The notes beneath the pieces were generated by a model. That model made no database searches, had not been told where the DNA came from, and saw only the letters and a program-made list of their open reading frames with translations. From NCBI RefSeq assembly GCF_033708015.1, contig NZ_CP137920.1, forward strand, positions 3,720,001 through 3,784,000: a DNA stretch of 64,000 nucleotides, given 5' to 3'. Positions 58,676 to 64,000 of this stretch are shown here, piece after piece. Source of the stretch: Proteus vulgaris (GTDB lineage: Bacteria; Pseudomonadota; Gammaproteobacteria; Enterobacterales; Enterobacteriaceae). The translations under genes were made by a program, and so were the position numbers. Numbering within the stretch: the first letter of the stretch is position 1; every line of letters starts with the position of its first letter.

Positions 58676-58699
58676 AGGCTTCTAGATGTCTAGATGTTT
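58676..58699 (+). promoter_or_regulatory. MetJ operator (three adjacent met boxes) upstream of metA
   Basis: AGGCTTCT, AGATGTCT and AGATGTTT follow one another without gaps (58676-58699); consensus is AGACGTCT. They end 16 bases before the metA ATG. A weaker AGACCTCG lies at 58641. MetJ-SAM repression of metA is expected. Confidence 0.7.
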
Positions 58700-58715
58700 T
58701 TTAGAGGTTATTGAA

Positions 58716-59645
58716 ATGCCAATTAGAGTACCCGATGAGCTACCCGCAGTCAGTTGTTTACAAAAAGAGAATGTCTTTGTCATGACATCCAGTAGAGCGA
58801 GTATTCAAGATATTCGTCCATTAAAAGTGCTTATCCTTAATTTAATGCCAAAGAAAATAGAGACAGAAAATCAATTTCTGCGATTACTTTCGAACAGCCC
58901 TCTTCAAATTGATATTCAATTATTGCGTATTGACTCTCGTATTCCCAAAAATACTCCAGTAGAGCATCTAGATACTTTTTATTGCGATTTTGACCAAATT
59001 AAAGAGCAAAATTTCGATGGACTTATTGTCACAGGCGCACCATTAGGACTAGTTGAATTTGAAGATGTGGCTTATTGGGATGAAATAAAAGAAGTCATTA
59101 CATGGGCTAAAGAGCATGTTACTTCTACACTCTTTATTTGTTGGGCAGCTCAAGCTGGATTGAATATCTTATACGACCTGCCTAAATACACGCTAGAACA
59201 AAAAATTTCAGGCGTATATAGTCATAACACTTGCTCCCCATTCTCACTGTTAACACGCGGATTTGATGAGACATTCTTTGCTCCACATTCTCGTTATGCG
59301 GGTTTCCCTATCAACTTTATTCAAGATAATACTGATTTGGAGATCCTTGCAACTTCAGAAGAAGCGGGGGCTTATTTATTTGCATCAAAAGATAAAAGAG
59401 TTGTTTTTGCAACGGGACACCCAGAATACGATCCCAATACACTAGCAGATGAATACCATCGTGATGTTAAAGCTGGGCTAGATCCTCAATTACCAGAAAA
59501 CTATTTTCCTAATAATGATCCGAGTAAAAAACCTATCGCTTCTTGGCGTAGTCATGGACATTTATTATTTGCAAATTGGTTGAACTACTATGTTTATCAG
59601 ATAACACCGTTCGACCTTGCCCAAATGAATCCAACATTAGATTAA
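58716..59645 (+). CDS. metA: Homoserine O-succinyltransferase
   Basis: 309 residues from [20 protein letters not shown], the same length as E. coli; GAGG precedes it. First committed step of methionine synthesis. Catalytic Cys in [17 protein letters not shown] (about 142) and His/Glu in [13 protein letters not shown]. The frame upstream of 58716 overlaps the met boxes and is not used. Confidence 0.96.
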   Translation: MPIRVPDELPAVSCLQKENVFVMTSSRASIQDIRPLKVLILNLMPKKIETENQFLRLLSNSPLQIDIQLLRIDSRIPKNTPVEHLDTFYCDFDQIKEQNFDGLIVTGAPLGLVEFEDVAYWDEIKEVITWAKEHVTSTLFICWAAQAGLNILYDLPKYTLEQKISGVYSHNTCSPFSLLTRGFDETFFAPHSRYAGFPINFIQDNTDLEILATSEEAGAYLFASKDKRVVFATGHPEYDPNTLADEYHRDVKAGLDPQLPENYFPNNDPSKKPIASWRSHGHLLFANWLNYYVYQITPFDLAQMNPTLD

Positions 59646-59648
59646 AGA

Positions 59649-59675
59649 AAAACCCCAAAATTAATTTGGGGTTTT
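59649..59675. terminator. Terminator between metA and gldA
   Basis: AAAACCCCAAA pairs with TTTGGGGTTTT; serves both convergent genes. Confidence 0.88.
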
Positions 59676-59702
59676 AAGATCATCATTTACCAAACTAAGT
59701 AA

Positions 59703-60806
59703 TTATTTATAACGATGAGCTAACGCGTTCGCTGCAACCATGGCGTTATAAACATCTTCTTCAGTCACGCTCATTGGCATATTGCCCATAGTGTCGCCTT
59801 CAGCACAGGCGATCTTAGCAACAGTACGCCATTCGCTTTCAATAAACTCTTTCATGCCCATATCTTCAAGTGTCAGTGGTAATTCTGCCGCTTTAATAAT
59901 ACGGATCACTTCATCAATTTCTTCTTGTGGTGCATTTTCTAACACTAATTGAGTTAATAAGCCGAATACCACTTTTTCGCCATGTTGAACACGGTGTAAA
60001 GACTCAACAGCAGACATACCATTATTTACTGCGTGAGCAGCCGCTAAACCACCGGCTTCAGCACCAACACCACTCAGGTAGATTGTTGCTTCAATAGTTT
60101 GCTCCAATGCAGGAGTGGTAATTTTATGGCGAATAGCATCCATTGCTTTATCAATGTTTTCACTTAACATTTCAAAACAAAGTTGTGCTAAACCAAGACC
60201 AGTACGTGATGGACGTTGATTGACTAAATTTAAGCCGTCGGCTTGATAGCAAGCACGTGCTTCAAAGTAAGTTGCTAGAGCATCACCAACACCTGCTGAG
60301 AAAAAGCGTTGTGGGGCTGATGCAATAATAGCGGTGTCTGCAATAACAACATCTGGGTTTTGTGGTAAGAATAAGTATTTATCAAACTCACCATTTTCTT
60401 TGTATAACACAGATAAGGCAGTACAAGGTGCGTCAGTTGAAGCGATAGTTGGGAATAAAATAACAGGAATGTGTTGATAATAAGCAACCGCTTTAGACAC
60501 ATCTAATGTCTTACCGCCCCCAATACCAATAATAACGTTCGCTTTATTTTCAACGGCAATTTTGCCTAGGCGATTAACTTCTGCTTCTGTACATTCGTAA
60601 TTAAATTTTTCAATCAGTGAAACAATGCCATTTTCTTTTAGAGAAGGAACGGCTTCTTTAGTTACTTTTTCTAAAAAAAATTCATCACTAATAATAAATG
60701 CATTATCACCAAAATCTTTTACATATTTACCAGCAGAAGACAGTAATTTACTACCAATGAAGAATTTTTTTGGCGAGGTTACAGAGCGAGGTAATATAGA
60801 TGACAT
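59703..60806 (-). CDS. gldA: Glycerol dehydrogenase
   Basis: 367 residues of the iron/zinc-dependent alcohol dehydrogenase family. NAD-binding GIGGGKTLDVSKAVAYY (about 94-110), PTIASTDAPCTALSVLY, metal ligands in AGVGDALATYFEARA and the later His residues in AAAHAVNNGMSAVE and HRVQHGEKVVFG. Oxidises glycerol to dihydroxyacetone, or works in reverse in fermentation. Freestanding gene. Confidence 0.93.
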   Translation of the reverse strand: MSSILPRSVTSPKKFFIGSKLLSSAGKYVKDFGDNAFIISDEFFLEKVTKEAVPSLKENGIVSLIEKFNYECTEAEVNRLGKIAVENKANVIIGIGGGKTLDVSKAVAYYQHIPVILFPTIASTDAPCTALSVLYKENGEFDKYLFLPQNPDVVIADTAIIASAPQRFFSAGVGDALATYFEARACYQADGLNLVNQRPSRTGLGLAQLCFEMLSENIDKAMDAIRHKITTPALEQTIEATIYLSGVGAEAGGLAAAHAVNNGMSAVESLHRVQHGEKVVFGLLTQLVLENAPQEEIDEVIRIIKAAELPLTLEDMGMKEFIESEWRTVAKIACAEGDTMGNMPMSVTEEDVYNAMVAANALAHRYK

Positions 60807-61058
60807 AACTAAATTCCTTTATTTTAGATTTTGCTACAAACAGTAGCAGAATTAGTATTTCATCTTACCTCTCATCATAATATGAATCTAGTAAACTCTC
60901 TGATAGTTATTACCTAAATCATTTACTTTTATTATTTTTAATTTATATAAAACAAATAGTTATTTTTAAATAATTTTAAAAAAGCAGATTATCTAAGTAT
61001 TTATTACTATAATAAAGGCATCATTTTACAACTAAAATAATGCTATTTAGGATCATTT

Positions 61059-61703
61059 ATGACGCTTATACGAGAAAAGCTCACATTACCTGCAAATGCA
61101 AATAAGCTTTTACTACATTCTTGTTGTGCTCCTTGTTCTGGTGAAGTCATGGAAGCGTTACAAGCATCGGGTATTAATTACACGATCTTTTTCTATAATC
61201 CCAACATTCATCCTCAAAAAGAGTATTTAATTCGTAAAGAAGAGAATATTCGTTTTGCTAAAAAACATAATATTCCTTTTGTTGATGCTGATTATGATAC
61301 TGATAATTGGTTTGAGAGAGCAAAAGGAATGGAAAAAGAGCCTGAACGAGGTATTCGATGCACAATGTGTTTTGATATGCGCTTTGAAAGAACGGCCCTT
61401 TATGCCGCTGAAAATGGTTTTTCCGTTATTTCCAGCTCTCTTGGGATCTCACGTTGGAAAGATATGAAACAGATAAATGGCTGTGGTGAAAGGGCCGTAG
61501 CGCCTTATCCTAATATGGTTTATTGGGATTATAATTGGCGTAAAAAAGGTGGCTCAGCCAGAATGATTGAAATAAGTAAACGTGAACAATTCTACCAACA
61601 AGAATATTGTGGATGTATTTATTCATTAAGAGATACAAATAAGCATCGCAAATCACAAGGTAGAGATCTTATTAAGATTGGTGTTCAATATTATACCCCT
61701 TAG
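61059..61703 (+). CDS. queH: Epoxyqueuosine reductase QueH
   Basis: 214 residues. Last step of queuosine synthesis in tRNA. Cysteine clusters [17 protein letters not shown] (about 19-35), [16 protein letters not shown] and EYCGCIY match the DUF208/QueH family, which binds an Fe-S cluster and replaces QueG in many bacteria. Also [15 protein letters not shown]. Alone in its transcription unit; a perfect hairpin follows. Confidence 0.92.
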   Translation: MTLIREKLTLPANANKLLLHSCCAPCSGEVMEALQASGINYTIFFYNPNIHPQKEYLIRKEENIRFAKKHNIPFVDADYDTDNWFERAKGMEKEPERGIRCTMCFDMRFERTALYAAENGFSVISSSLGISRWKDMKQINGCGERAVAPYPNMVYWDYNWRKKGGSARMIEISKREQFYQQEYCGCIYSLRDTNKHRKSQGRDLIKIGVQYYTP

Positions 61704-61707
61704 CGTT

Positions 61708-61747
61708 TTCTTTTTATGGCATCATCACAGTGATGCCATAAAAAGAA
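61708..61747. terminator. Very long perfect hairpin after queH
   Basis: TTCTTTTTATGGCATCA (61708-61724) and TGATGCCATAAAAAGAA (61731-61747) pair over all 17 bases around TCACAG. Terminator for queH. Confidence 0.8.
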
Positions 61748-61829
61748 CAGCACGATGAATCGTTATTTGATATACAGTCATGTTATATTCACGCTATAAC
61801 AATATATTATTTTATTAAGGTGACCTCTT

Positions 61830-62366
61830 GTGGAAGACGCTGTTATTCTCGTAGATAAAAATGATAATGAGCTGGGAACAATGCCAAAGCTTGAAGCTCA
61901 TATTGTAGGCGCCTTACATCGAGCTTTTTCAATATTTATTTTTAATTCAAATCAGCAATTACTTATTCAACAACGTGCAATATCTAAATATCACTCTGGT
62001 GGTTTATGGGCAAATACATGTTGTAGCCACCCACTTCCAAACGAATTACTTTCAGATGCTATTCATCGTCGTTTAGATGAAGAATTAGGCATGAAATGTG
62101 ATATGCAATCTATTGGAACTATTCTGTACAACGAGAAAGTAACAGATGATTTGATAGAGCATGAATTTGATCATCTATTTATTGGGTTTAGCAATGAATT
62201 GCCACATAGCAATTCGGATGAAGTAATGGATTACCGTTGGATCTCTCTCGATTCTCTTTATCAAGATATTGAAGAAAATGCACAAAATTACAGTGCTTGG
62301 TTTCGGTATATATTAAATCGGATGGGGATTGAGCAATTTTCTCGTTGGAGCCAAGGTATTATTTAG
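61830..62366 (+). CDS. idi: Isopentenyl-diphosphate isomerase type I
   Basis: 178 residues from GTG 61830 with AAGGTGA upstream. Nudix-fold enzyme balancing IPP and DMAPP. Catalytic Cys in WANTCCSHPLPNE (about 68) and Glu in EHEFDHLFIG; Nudix-like HRRLDEELGM. Between queH and the rRNA operon; convergent with the latter. Confidence 0.94.
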   Translation: MEDAVILVDKNDNELGTMPKLEAHIVGALHRAFSIFIFNSNQQLLIQQRAISKYHSGGLWANTCCSHPLPNELLSDAIHRRLDEELGMKCDMQSIGTILYNEKVTDDLIEHEFDHLFIGFSNELPHSNSDEVMDYRWISLDSLYQDIEENAQNYSAWFRYILNRMGIEQFSRWSQGII

Positions 62367-62412
62367 TAAGTATCTTGTTAATTTTTTATCTTTTAAAAAC
62401 CTAAAACGCAAA

Positions 62413-62437
62413 AAAGCCAACCCATTGGGTTGGCTTT
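62413..62437 (-). terminator. rRNA operon terminator
   Basis: AAAGCCAACCCA and TGGGTTGGCTTT, followed on the minus strand by TTT; 14 bases after the 5S gene. Confidence 0.9.
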
Positions 62438-62450
62438 CTCGTCTTATTTA

Positions 62451-62570
62451 ATGCCTGGCAGTTCCCTACTCTCACATGGGGAGGCCCCACACTACCATCG
62501 GCGCTACAACGTTTCACTTCTGAGTTCGGCATGGGATCAGGTGGGACCGTTGCGCTATGGCCGCCAAGCA
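62451..62570 (-). rRNA. rrf: 5S ribosomal RNA
   Basis: 120 bases on the minus strand. Begins TGCTTGGCGGCCATAGCGCA and ends GGGAACTGCCAGGCAT; the ends pair. Interior has the conserved CCGAACTCAGAAGTGAAACG. Close to E. coli 5S throughout. Confidence 0.96.
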
Positions 62571-62685
62571 AATTCTGTTTTATTACTCGTCACTCACCCT
62601 TTAACGGTTCGTCACCAGTAATATCAATCTTAAACAAGCTTACTTCATCGTTTCGTCTCTCTGACAAAACACCTTCGGTGTTGTC

Positions 62686-64000
<1,315 letters not shown>

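Noticed and set aside
61755-61790. LexA-like ATTTGATATACAG upstream of idi
   Set aside because: The left CTGT half is missing.

Overview
The window is chromosomal DNA of a low-GC enterobacterium, most likely Proteus or a close relative in the Morganellaceae. The inference rests on the AT-rich composition, the enterobacterial proteins (dnaB, uvrA, lexA, plsB, metH, aceBAK) and a gene order that is a rearranged version of the E. coli dusA-to-metA region. No database search was possible; family names are from recognition of motifs and overall sequence.

Positions 1 to about 20,500 are the right part of a lambdoid prophage inserted at the 5' end of dusA. Reading back from dusA: a tyrosine integrase (minus strand), a DinI-like gene with a perfect LexA box, then a plus-strand early-left operon (14,643-18,964: small gene, three long hairpins, rdgC, HD hydrolase, phage ssb, zinc-ribbon gene, ASCH-like gene, frameshifted ParB-like gene, PrtN-like gene). 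The immunity region (cI plus, cro minus) has five copies of one 16-bp operator and matched divergent promoters. The early-right operon (minus) holds a CII-like regulator, small genes (one with an in-frame amber codon), an O-like replication gene with internal repeats, a Dam-type methylase, a winged-helix gene, a Lar-like zinc finger, rusA, KilA-N, DUF968 and a DUF1133 Q-like antiterminator. After a lysogeny-type accessory gene (5,803-6,717, plus) and a hairpin-rich late leader come the lysis cassette (S21-type holin with two possible starts, SAR endolysin, small membrane protein, Rz/Rz1), an HNH nuclease and the terminase subunits. The terminase large subunit runs off the left edge, so the distal att site and the structural genes lie outside.

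Positions 20,528-62,366 are core chromosome: dusA, qor, dnaB-alr-tyrB, cyuA-cyuP, uvrA and ssb (sharing a LexA box), zur, lexA (two LexA boxes), dgkA and plsB (divergent), ubiA-ubiC, pgi, lysC, metH, iclR, edd-eda, aceB-aceA-aceK, metA, gldA, queH and idi. edd-eda, preceded by two GntR-type operators, sits between iclR and aceK, which are adjacent in E. coli. An AT-rich accessory patch (44,302-45,780) between lysC and metH holds an ochre-interrupted ORF and an unknown gene. A frameshifted RelB/DinJ-type antitoxin remnant lies between zur and lexA.

Positions 62,413-64,000 are the end of an rRNA operon on the minus strand: terminator, 5S rRNA and the 3' part of 23S rRNA; 16S would be beyond the right edge. 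No CRISPR array, no tRNA gene and no complete insertion sequence was seen.
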